DNA from: Cereibacter_A sp052244495
GTDB lineage: Bacteria; Pseudomonadota; Alphaproteobacteria; Rhodobacterales; Rhodobacteraceae
Assembly (NCBI GenBank): GCA_052244495.1
Contig: JBQPXH010000002.1
Length of the DNA: 64,000 nt
Reading direction: 5' to 3' (one strand)
Position 1 is the stretch's first letter. Every line of letters starts with the position of its first letter. The notes under the pieces are model-generated. The model was not told the DNA's origin and searched no databases. It saw only the letters and a program-made list of their open reading frames with translations. Below are positions 54,734 to 62,638 of this stretch, one piece after another. Both the position numbers and the translations under genes were made by a program.

Positions 54734-55627
54734 TTACTGAGCCGCCTTTTCCAGCGCCATCATGTCATGAAGATAGGTCGAGAACTCGTCGCGCAGTTCG
54801 GGACGCGCCAGTCCGAAGGCCACGGTGGCCTGAAGGAAGCCCGCCTTCGACCCGCAATCGTAGCGCTGGCCGCGGAAGCGGAAGCCATAGACCTTCCCCG
54901 AACCCTCGATCTCTTCGCCGATCGCATCGGTCAGCTGGATCTCACCGCCCGCGCCTTCCTTCTTGCGGTTCAGGTTGTTCAGCACTTTCGGCGTAAGGAT
55001 GTAGCGCCCGATCACCGCGAGGTTCGAGGGCGGGTTCTCCTTCGGCTTCTCGACCATGCCGTTGACCTTCACGATCGAGCCCATGTCCTCCTCGACGGAC
55101 AGCACGCCATAGGCCGAGGCCTTCTCGGGCGGAACCTCCATCGCGGCGACCATGTTGCCGCCGGTCTGCTCATAGGCCTCGACCATCTGCTGCAGGCAGG
55201 GCTTTTCGGCCGCGATCACGTCGTCAGGCAGCATCACCGCGAAAGGCTCGTCGCCGATCAGGCGCCGGGCGCACCAGACGGCGTGACCCAGGCCAAGGGC
55301 CTTGTGCTGGCGCACATAGGCGATGGCGCCGCTTTCCATGTTGGTGCTTTCAAGCACCTCGAGCAGATGCTCCTTCCCCGGCTTCTTCAGGGCTGCTTCG
55401 AGTTCGGGAGCGTTGTCGAAATAGTCCTCAAGCGCGCTCTTGCCGCGCGAGGTGACGAAGATGAATTCCTTGATGCCGGCCGCCCGAGCCTCATCGATCG
55501 CGTATTGGATCAGGGGGCGGTCGACCAGCGTCATGATCTCCTTCGGGATCGACTTGGTCGCCGGCAGAAAGCGCGTGCCCAGTCCGGCGACGGGGAAAAC
55601 GGCTTTGGTTACCTTCTTTGTTGTCAT
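54734..55627 (-). CDS. galU: UTP-glucose-1-phosphate uridylyltransferase
   Basis: Makes UDP-glucose for glycans. 297 residues with the nucleotidyl signature KAVFPVAGLGTRFLPATKSIPKEIMTLVDRPLIQYAIDEA, GLGHAVWCAR, VMLPDDVI and RYDCGSKAGFLQATV. Complete. Head of a five-gene run galU-GT4-GT2-GT14-sulfotransferase (gaps 12, 42, 10 and 7 bases). A perfect DnaA box sits 126-134 bases upstream. Confidence 0.96.
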   Translation of the reverse strand: MTTKKVTKAVFPVAGLGTRFLPATKSIPKEIMTLVDRPLIQYAIDEARAAGIKEFIFVTSRGKSALEDYFDNAPELEAALKKPGKEHLLEVLESTNMESGAIAYVRQHKALGLGHAVWCARRLIGDEPFAVMLPDDVIAAEKPCLQQMVEAYEQTGGNMVAAMEVPPEKASAYGVLSVEEDMGSIVKVNGMVEKPKENPPSNLAVIGRYILTPKVLNNLNRKKEGAGGEIQLTDAIGEEIEGSGKVYGFRFRGQRYDCGSKAGFLQATVAFGLARPELRDEFSTYLHDMMALEKAAQ

Positions 55628-55752
55628 AGCTCTCACTCTGCTTCGCCTGCCCTGATCCGCAGGCTCCGTGCAACCTACACGGAGTCCGAACCCGCCGCAC
55701 CCTAAAGCGGCAATGTGTCGGCAAATTGGTGCCGGCCCTAAAAGTTCCGACA

Positions 55753-55761
55753 TGTGGATAA
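55753..55761 (-). promoter_or_regulatory. Perfect DnaA-box nonamer upstream of galU
   Basis: Minus strand TTATCCACA, next to TTGACA (55766-55771) that could be a -35 element, although no good -10 follows at the right distance. DnaA could influence galU here. Second perfect box of the window. Confidence 0.4.
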
Positions 55762-55767
55762 GTTTTG

Positions 55768-56973
55768 TCAAAAATCGACCGGACGCACCTCCGAAAGGCG
55801 CATCTGCTCAGTTGCGATGCACATCCTTGGGTTGATCCGGCGCACGCGGGGGCCGTCCCGCACCGTGCGCCCGAAGATCCCGCCCTCTTGCAGCCAGATG
55901 CCCTGCGGAAGGAACTGGTGCCGATGCGGCCGCGCCGTGGGAGAGAGCAGCAGCACCGTAGCGATCCGCCCCGCTTCCGCTTCTTTCCCGGCCGCCGTCA
56001 GCAGCTTGTCCCGGGTGCGCCATGACCCGGCAAGGAAACATCCGGGCCGCGGTCCCGTGCCGGTAAGGGGCTGGACCGCTTCCGCAGCCGGCGGCATCGG
56101 CGGTGGATCGCTCAGCGGCCGCCGGTCCCCGTCCGCGAGACCGTCCTCGAGGCTCTGCAGCAGCCGCCGCAGGTCCCGCGGTTCGAGCCGCCCATCGATC
56201 ATGTGACGCAGAAGCCGGCGGCGTTGCTCGTCACGCAGACACTCGTCGGCCTCCGCCCAGAGCTCGGGCGCGGCATGTCGCCGCAGAAAGAGGCGGCTGC
56301 TCTCCCCGACCTCGTGCAGCGAAAGCGGCACGCGGTCGGACCGGCGCCGGTCGCTCGCCGCGAATCCGTGGTGGACCTCGGCCTTCGGGACGATGGCGGT
56401 GAGGCCCCGAAGCCGGCGGCAGAGGTCGGTCTCGTCCAGATAGAAGCGGAAGGCGGGGTCGAAGCCGCCCGCTTCGCGCAGCGCCAAGGCGCGGAACGCG
56501 GCATTCGTTCCCTGCACCCGCGGCACCAGACCGCCCTCTGGCACGCAGAGCGTGATACCCCCGGGCGTTACAGGCAGCGGATGATCCCGGCCCGTGGCAT
56601 CCACGGCGGACGCACGCCACTGGAAGGAGATCCCGTTCCTTCCGCGCACGAACCCTCCTGCCGCGACCACGCGCTCGTCCTGAAAGGGCGTGACCAGACG
56701 AGAGAGCCAGGTCGGCTCGGGCACCGCGTCGTCGTCGAGAAAGGCGATGACCTCGCCCGCGGCTCGGGCGATGCCCGCGTTGCGCGCGGCAGAGATGTTG
56801 GGTTCGTCGAACGGCACGCGCTTGATCGGCAGGTCCGGCAGCGCGGCAAGGCCCTCCTCGTCCGCGACCACGACCAGTTCGAAACAGGGATGGTCCTGCT
56901 GCCGGATCGCGGTGACGGCGCGCGCCAGCAACCCGGGCCGGCCGCGGCTCACCACGATCAGGCTGGGCGTCAT
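55768..56973 (-). CDS. Glycosyltransferase family 2 protein with a C-terminal extension
   Basis: A GT-A enzyme of 401 residues. LIVVSRGRPGLLARAVTAIRQQ, NISAARNAGIARAAGEVIAFLDDDAVPEPTWL (DxD metal site DDD) and GTNAAFRALALREAGGFDPAFRFYLDETDLCRRL are classic GT2. A C-terminal ~110 residues of unknown role (after about residue 290, rich in Pro and Arg) follow. Its start overlaps the kdsB stop by four bases (56970-56973), so it is in a kdsB-GT2 unit. Confidence 0.88.
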   Translation of the reverse strand: MTPSLIVVSRGRPGLLARAVTAIRQQDHPCFELVVVADEEGLAALPDLPIKRVPFDEPNISAARNAGIARAAGEVIAFLDDDAVPEPTWLSRLVTPFQDERVVAAGGFVRGRNGISFQWRASAVDATGRDHPLPVTPGGITLCVPEGGLVPRVQGTNAAFRALALREAGGFDPAFRFYLDETDLCRRLRGLTAIVPKAEVHHGFAASDRRRSDRVPLSLHEVGESSRLFLRRHAAPELWAEADECLRDEQRRRLLRHMIDGRLEPRDLRRLLQSLEDGLADGDRRPLSDPPPMPPAAEAVQPLTGTGPRPGCFLAGSWRTRDKLLTAAGKEAEAGRIATVLLLSPTARPHRHQFLPQGIWLQEGGIFGRTVRDGPRVRRINPRMCIATEQMRLSEVRPVDF

Positions 56974-57767
56974 CCGGCCTGCATCTCGGCGAGCATCGCC
57001 TCGATGCGCGCGACGTCCTCCGGGTTGTTCAGTTCCCAGAACTGGCGACCGCGCGCCTCGACTTCGACGCAGAGCACGCGGCGACCGTTCTCGAGGAAGC
57101 GGAGTTGCTCGAGCCCCTCGAGGTCCTCCAGCGGCCCGACCGGCCAGTCGGGATAAACCTCCAGCGTGGCGGGACGGTAGGCATAGACGCCGACGTGGTG
57201 GAAGACGGGCGTATCGTCAGCATCCGCGAAGCGCCGGCCGGTGTAGGGGATGACCTCCTTCGAGAAGTAGAGGGCATGGCGCGTGGCACCGAAGACTGCG
57301 GTCGTTCCGCCGACGCGGCCCGCGCGGCGGTCGTCGAGGAAGCCGTTGAGCGCACGCCCGTCGCAACGCAGCACCGGCGTCGCCACCTCGGCCGAGGGAT
57401 CGGCGCGAAGGCCCGCGATCAGCTCCTCGACGAACCATGCCGGCGTGAGCGGCGCATCACCCTGCAGGTTCACGACGATGTCATAACCCGGCAGCACCCG
57501 AGCAACCTCGGCGCAGCGTTCGGTCCCGTTCCGGCAGGATGAGGAGGTCATCACCACCTCGGCGCCGAAGGCTTCCGCGGCGACGCGGATGCGCTCGTCG
57601 TCGGTCGCCACCACTACGCGATCCACGCCGCGGACCGCCATCGCGGCTTCCCAGCTGCGCTGGATCAGCGTCTTGCTGGTTCCGTCCGGATCGCGCAGCG
57701 CCACGAGCGGCTTGCCCGGATAGCGGGTGGAGGCGTAGCGGGCAGGAATGGCGATCAGGACAGACAT
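56970..57767 (-). CDS. kdsB: 3-deoxy-manno-octulosonate (Kdo) cytidylyltransferase
   Basis: Activates Kdo as CMP-Kdo for LPS core or capsule linker. 265 residues: IPARYASTRYPGKPL, ATDDERI, MTSSSCRNGTERCAEV, NLQGDAPL (metal-binding Asp) and the closing FWELNNPEDVARIEAML. With kdsD at 45.1 kb, two Kdo steps are in the window. Slightly divergent in the GDAPLTPAW segment; some annotations call this group acylneuraminate-like cytidylyltransferase. Confidence 0.9.
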   Translation of the reverse strand: MSVLIAIPARYASTRYPGKPLVALRDPDGTSKTLIQRSWEAAMAVRGVDRVVVATDDERIRVAAEAFGAEVVMTSSSCRNGTERCAEVARVLPGYDIVVNLQGDAPLTPAWFVEELIAGLRADPSAEVATPVLRCDGRALNGFLDDRRAGRVGGTTAVFGATRHALYFSKEVIPYTGRRFADADDTPVFHHVGVYAYRPATLEVYPDWPVGPLEDLEGLEQLRFLENGRRVLCVEVEARGRQFWELNNPEDVARIEAMLAEMQAG

Positions 57768-57857
57768 TTCAGTTTCCGGTGCTGTGCGTCAGGCGGCGCG
57801 CCCGGCGCAGTGGGAAGCAGGTTGCGGACGGGTCGCACAGGCAGGTGCCTCGCCGCC

Positions 57858-58652
57858 TCAGCTTTGCAGGGTGACACCCGGGGCATGGGCGATGAAGAAG
57901 GGATTGTCCCAGCCCGGCTTGCCATAGGCCAGCGGCTGGTGATCGTCGAAGCGGACGACCACGCCGCCGGCACCGCGCAGGACCGCGTCACCCGCCGCCG
58001 TATCCCACTCCATCGTGCGGCCGAGGCGCGGATAGAGATCCGCCTCGCCGGTCGCGACGAGGCAGAACTTCAGGCTCGAGCCGGCGCTGGTCATGTCCCT
58101 CACCGCGTAGCGGCCGATATAGTCGTCGGTCGCCTGATCGCGGTGTGACTTCGAGGCCACAACCATCAGCGCCCCGTTGTCGGGTTTCGACACCGAAATG
58201 CGGCGGAGGTTGCCGGGTTTCATCTTGTCGAGCGCACCCGTCTCCTCGACGGCGGTGCCGTCCGCCAGCGTATAGAAGAGGCGGCCCTTGGCCGGAGCAT
58301 AGACCACGCCCCGCACCGGCACGCCGTCCTCGACATAGGCTATGTTCACCGTGAAGTCGCCGCGGCGCTGGACGAATTCCTTCGTTCCGTCCAGAGGATC
58401 GACGATGAGGAAGGTCTTCGCCGCGAGCGCGTGAGACTCGGCCTGCTCCTCCGTTATCAGCGGAACGTCGGGATAGGCCGCGCGCAGGCCCGCCGAGATC
58501 AGGCGGTCGGCCGCCTCGTCCGCCTCGGTGACCGGGCTTGCGTCGGACTTCGCCTTCACCTCGAAATCGGGGCCGTTGTAGACCTCCATGATCCGGTCGC
58601 CGGCTTCCAGCGCAAGACGGCGGATGAGGGCGACGAGCTCTTCGTGATTCAT
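57858..58652 (-). CDS. cysQ: 3'(2'),5'-bisphosphate nucleotidase
   Basis: Hydrolyses PAP (the by-product of PAPS-using sulfotransferases) to AMP. 264 residues of the inositol-monophosphatase fold: LITEEQAES (metal Glu), IVDPLDGTKEFVQRRGDFTVNIA, and EWDTAAGDAVLRGAGG. The DGTKEF form is the one seen in CysQ. Complete; ATG at 58652. It lies just after kdsB on the same strand, in the same region as the sulfotransferase, which fits a sulfated glycan. Confidence 0.93.
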   Translation of the reverse strand: MNHEELVALIRRLALEAGDRIMEVYNGPDFEVKAKSDASPVTEADEAADRLISAGLRAAYPDVPLITEEQAESHALAAKTFLIVDPLDGTKEFVQRRGDFTVNIAYVEDGVPVRGVVYAPAKGRLFYTLADGTAVEETGALDKMKPGNLRRISVSKPDNGALMVVASKSHRDQATDDYIGRYAVRDMTSAGSSLKFCLVATGEADLYPRLGRTMEWDTAAGDAVLRGAGGVVVRFDDHQPLAYGKPGWDNPFFIAHAPGVTLQS

Positions 58653-58775
58653 GCGGATGTCTCGGAATTGTTGCTTGGCTGCGGTCGCGCCCTTATCATG
58701 GCTCGGCAGGAAAACGGCAAGGTTTCCATGCAAGGGTTCGACGGAACACCGTCAGGGACGAGGTGAAGAGAGACG

Positions 58776-59597
58776 ATGTTCCGCTCGCAGAGGCGCCGCT
58801 CGACGCTGGGCCTGGCCTTCGGCCAACTCGAACTCATCTTCCACGCAACGGTTCGCTCGATCCGGCGGGGGCACGGCAATGCCGTCCTGGGCCTTCTGGC
58901 CAGCATCGGCCAGACGCTGCTGATGGTGGCCGCGTTCTACATCCTGTTCGAGCTTCTGGGACTTCGCCAGGCCGCCATCCGGGGCAACTACCTGCTCTTC
59001 ATGATGTCGGGCATCTTCATGTTCATGACCCATGTGAAATCCATGGGCGCGGTCATGAAGGCCGACGGGCCGACGTCGGCGATGATGAAGCACGCGCCGA
59101 TGAACACCATCATCTCGATCTCTGCCGCCGCCCTGGGCGCGCTCTATATCCAGATCCTCTCGGCCGCCTTCGTCCTCTACTTCTACCACGCGGCGGTGGA
59201 ACCGATCACCATCGACGATCCGGTCGGCGCGGTGGGGATGCTGCTGCTTTCCTGGGGATCGGGCGTGGCGATCGGCATGATCTTCCGATCCGCCAAGCCG
59301 TGGAGCCCCGGGGCGGTCGGGATGATCGCCGCGATCTACATGCGCCTGAACATGATCGCCTCGGGAAAGATGTTCGTGGCCAATGCGACACCGGGCTACG
59401 TCCTTCAGTTCTTCGACTGGAACCCCCTCTTCCACACCATCGACCAGGGGCGCGGCTTCATCTTCCTCAACTATTTTCCGCATCACAGCTCGATCGGATA
59501 TCCGGTGAAGGTCATGATCGCCTGCCTGATGATCGGGCTGATCGGAGAGTATTACACGCGGATGCACGCCTCGCTCAGCTGGAGTGCGGGGCGCTGA
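58776..59597 (+). CDS. ABC-2 type polysaccharide export permease (KpsM/Wzm-like)
   Basis: Membrane subunit of a capsule or polysaccharide exporter. 273 residues with about six helices and the cytoplasmic N-terminal segment LAFGQLELIFHATVRSIRRGHGNAV typical of KpsM/RfbD. ATP-binding partner (KpsT-like) is not adjacent. A short terminator follows 96 bases after the stop. It diverges from cysQ. Whether it exports the product of the nearby cluster is inferred. Confidence 0.85.
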   Translation: MFRSQRRRSTLGLAFGQLELIFHATVRSIRRGHGNAVLGLLASIGQTLLMVAAFYILFELLGLRQAAIRGNYLLFMMSGIFMFMTHVKSMGAVMKADGPTSAMMKHAPMNTIISISAAALGALYIQILSAAFVLYFYHAAVEPITIDDPVGAVGMLLLSWGSGVAIGMIFRSAKPWSPGAVGMIAAIYMRLNMIASGKMFVANATPGYVLQFFDWNPLFHTIDQGRGFIFLNYFPHHSSIGYPVKVMIACLMIGLIGEYYTRMHASLSWSAGR

Positions 59598-59609
59598 CTC
59601 AATCGGCGC

Positions 59610-59638
59610 TTGCGTCCCGGCGGAATCGGGCCTATACG
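59610..59638 (+). promoter_or_regulatory. Candidate promoter of the rimP-nusA-infB operon
   Basis: TTGCGT (59610-59615), a 17-base spacer, TATACG (59633-59638). Transcription would start near 59645, giving an 88-base leader with an intrinsic terminator in it (59694-59716). Confidence 0.6.
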
Positions 59639-59693
59639 CGCTGACATAGCGGCGCCTCGGCCTCCAACCCCGATGGTTCCACCGATGATCGCA

Positions 59694-59716
59694 ACGGGCC
59701 GCTTGGCCCGTTTTTT
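59694..59716 (+). terminator. Intrinsic terminator inside the rimP leader
   Basis: Stem ACGGGCC/GGCCCGT with loop GCTT and six T. It ends only 16 bases before the rimP ATG. Either it stops the ABC-permease transcript or it attenuates the rimP operon, or both. The room between it and rimP is too small for a promoter, so the operon must be read through it. Confidence 0.85.
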
Positions 59717-59732
59717 CGTTTTGGGGTTCCCC

Positions 59733-60347
59733 ATGTCCGACCTCGTCGCCAAGACCGCCATCGACCGCCGCCTCGCCGAGATCGTGACGCCGGTGATCGA
59801 GGGCATGGGATTCGAGCTCGTCCGCCTCAGGCTGATGAGCGGCAAGACCCGCACCCTGCAGATCATGGCCGACCGGCCCGATGGTGGGATCGTCGTCGAC
59901 GAATGCGCCGAGATCTCGACCGCCGTCTCCGCCGTGCTCGACGTCGAGGATCCGATCGACGAGAATTACACGCTCGAGGTTTCCAGCCCCGGCATCGACC
60001 GTCCCTTGACCCGGCTCAAGGACTTCGACGTCTGGACCGGCTACGAGGCCCGGATCGAAACCTCCGAACTCATCGACGGACGCCGCCGCTTCAAGGGCGA
60101 GCTGGCGGGAACCGAGGGCGACGAGGTGCTGATCACCATCGAGGACGGGCGCGACGGCTACGTCACCATCGGGCTGAAGTTCGACTGGCTCGCCGATGCG
60201 AAGCTGATCCTGACGGACGAGCTCATCGCCGAGATGCTGCGCCAGAAGAAGGCCTCGGGCAACTTCGACGAGAGCCAGTTCGACGAGATCGAGGAATTGG
60301 AAGGCGAGGAGGCCGACGAGGCCGAGCAGCCTCCCACCAAGCACTGA
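59733..60347 (+). CDS. rimP: Ribosome maturation factor RimP
   Basis: Assists 30S subunit assembly. 204 residues: N-terminal alpha/beta domain (AEIVTPVIEGMGFELVRLRL), EVSSPGIDRPL (hallmark), and an Sm-like C-terminal domain. A Glu/Asp-rich C-terminal tail (EELEGEEADEAEQ) follows. The ATG at 59733 has GGGGTTCCCC rather than a purine-rich site just before it. First gene of rimP-nusA-ylxR-infB. Confidence 0.95.
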   Translation: MSDLVAKTAIDRRLAEIVTPVIEGMGFELVRLRLMSGKTRTLQIMADRPDGGIVVDECAEISTAVSAVLDVEDPIDENYTLEVSSPGIDRPLTRLKDFDVWTGYEARIETSELIDGRRRFKGELAGTEGDEVLITIEDGRDGYVTIGLKFDWLADAKLILTDELIAEMLRQKKASGNFDESQFDEIEELEGEEADEAEQPPTKH

Positions 60348-60383
60348 CCAACCCGCCACTGACCGTTTACCGGGAGCACGACC

Positions 60384-61991
60384 ATGGCAATCACCTCTGC
60401 CAACCAGCTTGAACTGCTGCAAACCGCCGAGGCGGTCGCGCGGGAGAAGATGATCGATCCCGATCTGGTGATCCAGGCGATGGAAGAGAGCCTCGCACGC
60501 GCCGCAAAGTCGCGCTACGGCTCGGACCTCGACATCCGGGTGAAGATCGACCGCAAGACCGGCCGCGCAACCTTCGCCCGCATCCGCACCGTGGTCGAGG
60601 ACGAGCTGATCGAGAATCACCACGCGCAGCTCACGGTCAAACAGGCGAAAAGTTACCTCGCCGATCCCAAGATCGGCGACGAGATCATCGACGAGGTGCC
60701 GCCGGTGGATCTCGGCCGGATCGCCGCGCAATCGGCCAAGCAGGTCATCCTGCAGAAGGTGCGCGAGGCCGAGCGCGACCGTCAGTATGACGAGTTCAAG
60801 GACCGCAAGGGCACGATCATCAACGGCGTGGTCAAGCGCGAGGAATACGGCAACATCATCGTCGACATCGGCCGGGGCGAGGGCATCCTGCGCCGCAACG
60901 AGAAGATCGGCCGCGAAAGCTACCGCCCGAACGACCGCATCCGCGCCTATATCAAGGACGTCCGGCGTGAGGCCCGCGGCCCGCAGGTCTTCCTCAGCCG
61001 CACCGACCCGCAGTTCATGGCCGAACTGTTCAAGATGGAAGTGCCGGAGATCTACGACGGCATCATCGAGATCAAGGCCGTGGCCCGCGATCCGGGCTCG
61101 CGCGCGAAGATCGCGGTCATCTCCTACGACAATTCGATCGACCCGGTCGGCGCCTGTGTGGGTATGCGCGGCAGCCGCGTGCAGGCTGTGGTGAACGAGC
61201 TTCAGGGCGAGAAGATCGACATCATCCCGTGGAACCAGGACCAGGCCACGTTCCTCGTGAATGCGCTCCAGCCGGCCGAGGTCTCCAAGGTCGTGATCGA
61301 CGAGGAAGCCGGCAAGATCGAGGTGGTGGTGCCCGACGAGCAGCTGTCGCTCGCCATCGGCCGCCGCGGCCAGAACGTGCGCCTCGCCAGCCAGCTCACC
61401 GGCCTCGACATCGACATCATGACCGAGGCCGACGAATCGGCTCGCCGCCAGGCCGAGTTCGCCGAGCGGACGAATCTCTTCATGGAGACCCTTGATATCG
61501 ACGAGATGATGGCCCAACTTCTGGTCTCCGAAGGGTTCACGAACCTTGAGGAAGTGGCCTACGTCGACCCCGAGGAACTTCTTTCGATCGACGGATTTGA
61601 CGAGGATACGGCCGCCGAACTTCAGGCCCGTGCCCGCGATCATCTGGAAGAAGCCAATCGCAAGGCTCTGGAATCCGCCCGCGCCCTTGGGCTCGAGGAC
61701 TCTCTTGCCAATTTCGAGGGGCTGACCCCGCAGATGCTCGAGGCGCTGGCCAAGGACGGCATCAAGACGCTCGAAGACTTCGCCACCTGCGCGGACTGGG
61801 AACTGGCCGGCGGCTGGACCACCGTGAACGGGCAGCGCGTGAAGGACGAGGGCGTCCTCGAGAAGTTCGACGTGAGCCTCGAGGAAGCGCAGCATCTGGT
61901 GATGACCGCGCGCGTCATGCTGGGTTGGGTCGACCCGACCGAACTTGCGCCGGAAGCGGCGGAAGAGGAAGAGACGGAGGGCGAGGCCTGA
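60384..61991 (+). CDS. nusA: Transcription termination/antitermination factor NusA
   Basis: Binds RNA polymerase and modulates pausing, termination and antitermination. 535 residues: N-terminal polymerase-binding domain, S1 domain (GTIINGVVKREEYGNIIVDIGRGEGIL, roughly 137-200), two KH domains (KIAVISYDNSIDPVGACVGMRGSRVQAVVNEL and PDEQLSLAIGRRGQNVRLAS), and C-terminal helix-hairpin-helix repeats with an acidic tail. AccAGGGAGC-type site before the ATG. Confidence 0.97.
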   Translation: MAITSANQLELLQTAEAVAREKMIDPDLVIQAMEESLARAAKSRYGSDLDIRVKIDRKTGRATFARIRTVVEDELIENHHAQLTVKQAKSYLADPKIGDEIIDEVPPVDLGRIAAQSAKQVILQKVREAERDRQYDEFKDRKGTIINGVVKREEYGNIIVDIGRGEGILRRNEKIGRESYRPNDRIRAYIKDVRREARGPQVFLSRTDPQFMAELFKMEVPEIYDGIIEIKAVARDPGSRAKIAVISYDNSIDPVGACVGMRGSRVQAVVNELQGEKIDIIPWNQDQATFLVNALQPAEVSKVVIDEEAGKIEVVVPDEQLSLAIGRRGQNVRLASQLTGLDIDIMTEADESARRQAEFAERTNLFMETLDIDEMMAQLLVSEGFTNLEEVAYVDPEELLSIDGFDEDTAAELQARARDHLEEANRKALESARALGLEDSLANFEGLTPQMLEALAKDGIKTLEDFATCADWELAGGWTTVNGQRVKDEGVLEKFDVSLEEAQHLVMTARVMLGWVDPTELAPEAAEEEETEGEA

Positions 61992-62029
61992 GCCTCGCTT
62001 TGCCGATGACGCGCGGAGGCCGGGACGAC

Positions 62030-62638
62030 ATGAGGGACGAGCCGGAACGGCGTTGCCTCGCCACGGGCGAGAGCGCGCCGAAAACGGGTCTCGTCCGTTT
62101 TGCACTTGGTCCCGAGGGCGAGGTCGTCCCTGACATCCTCGGGCGGTTGCCCGGTCGGGGGATGTATCTCTCGGCCGACCGCGCGGCGATCGAGAAGGCC
62201 GCGAAGAAGGGCCTCTTCGCCCGCGCTGCGCGCCAGCCGGTGAAGGTGCCCGAGGGGCTCGCGGATCTGGTGGAGGCGCAACTCGCCCGCCGGGTGGTGG
62301 ATCTGATCTCGCTCGCACGCAAGGCGGGAAAGGCGGTCGCGGGATACGAGAAGGTGAAGGACTGGCTGTCGAAGGACGAGGCGGAAGTTCTCATCCAGGC
62401 CAGTGACGGGTCGGAGCGCGGCAAATCGAAGCTGCATCCGCCTCACGGAAAAAGGTCGTTCATCGGCTGCCTGACGGCCCGGGAATTGGGTTTGGCATTC
62501 GGCCGTGAACATGCGATACACGGCGCGCTCGCGGCTGGTGGACTCACGACGCGCGTTCAGGATGAAGCGGCCAGGCTGGCCGGACTTCGCGGGCATATCG
62601 GCGGCAGGGCCGCCGGAAGGGATACGAAAGACGCATGA
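62030..62638 (+). CDS. YlxR (DUF448)-L7Ae-like RNA-binding fusion
   Basis: A 202-residue RNA-binding protein. N-terminal YlxR domain (RRCLATGESAPKTGLVRFALGPEGEVVPD...GRGMYLSADR) is fused to an L7Ae/L30e-like domain (ARRVVDLISLARKAGKAVAGYEKVKDWL... VLIQASDGSERGK). In Gram-positives these are separate genes ylxR and ylxQ in the same nusA-infB operon; the fusion is known in alphaproteobacteria. Start 62030 is favoured by GGAGG upstream; an earlier ATG at 62006 is possible. Overlaps infB by four bases. Confidence 0.9.
   Translation: MRDEPERRCLATGESAPKTGLVRFALGPEGEVVPDILGRLPGRGMYLSADRAAIEKAAKKGLFARAARQPVKVPEGLADLVEAQLARRVVDLISLARKAGKAVAGYEKVKDWLSKDEAEVLIQASDGSERGKSKLHPPHGKRSFIGCLTARELGLAFGREHAIHGALAAGGLTTRVQDEAARLAGLRGHIGGRAAGRDTKDA

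Noticed and set aside
58752..62318. A 1188-codon open frame opposite the permease, rimP and nusA
   Set aside because: It runs through three well-supported genes and their intergenic signals on the other strand and has no conserved feature.
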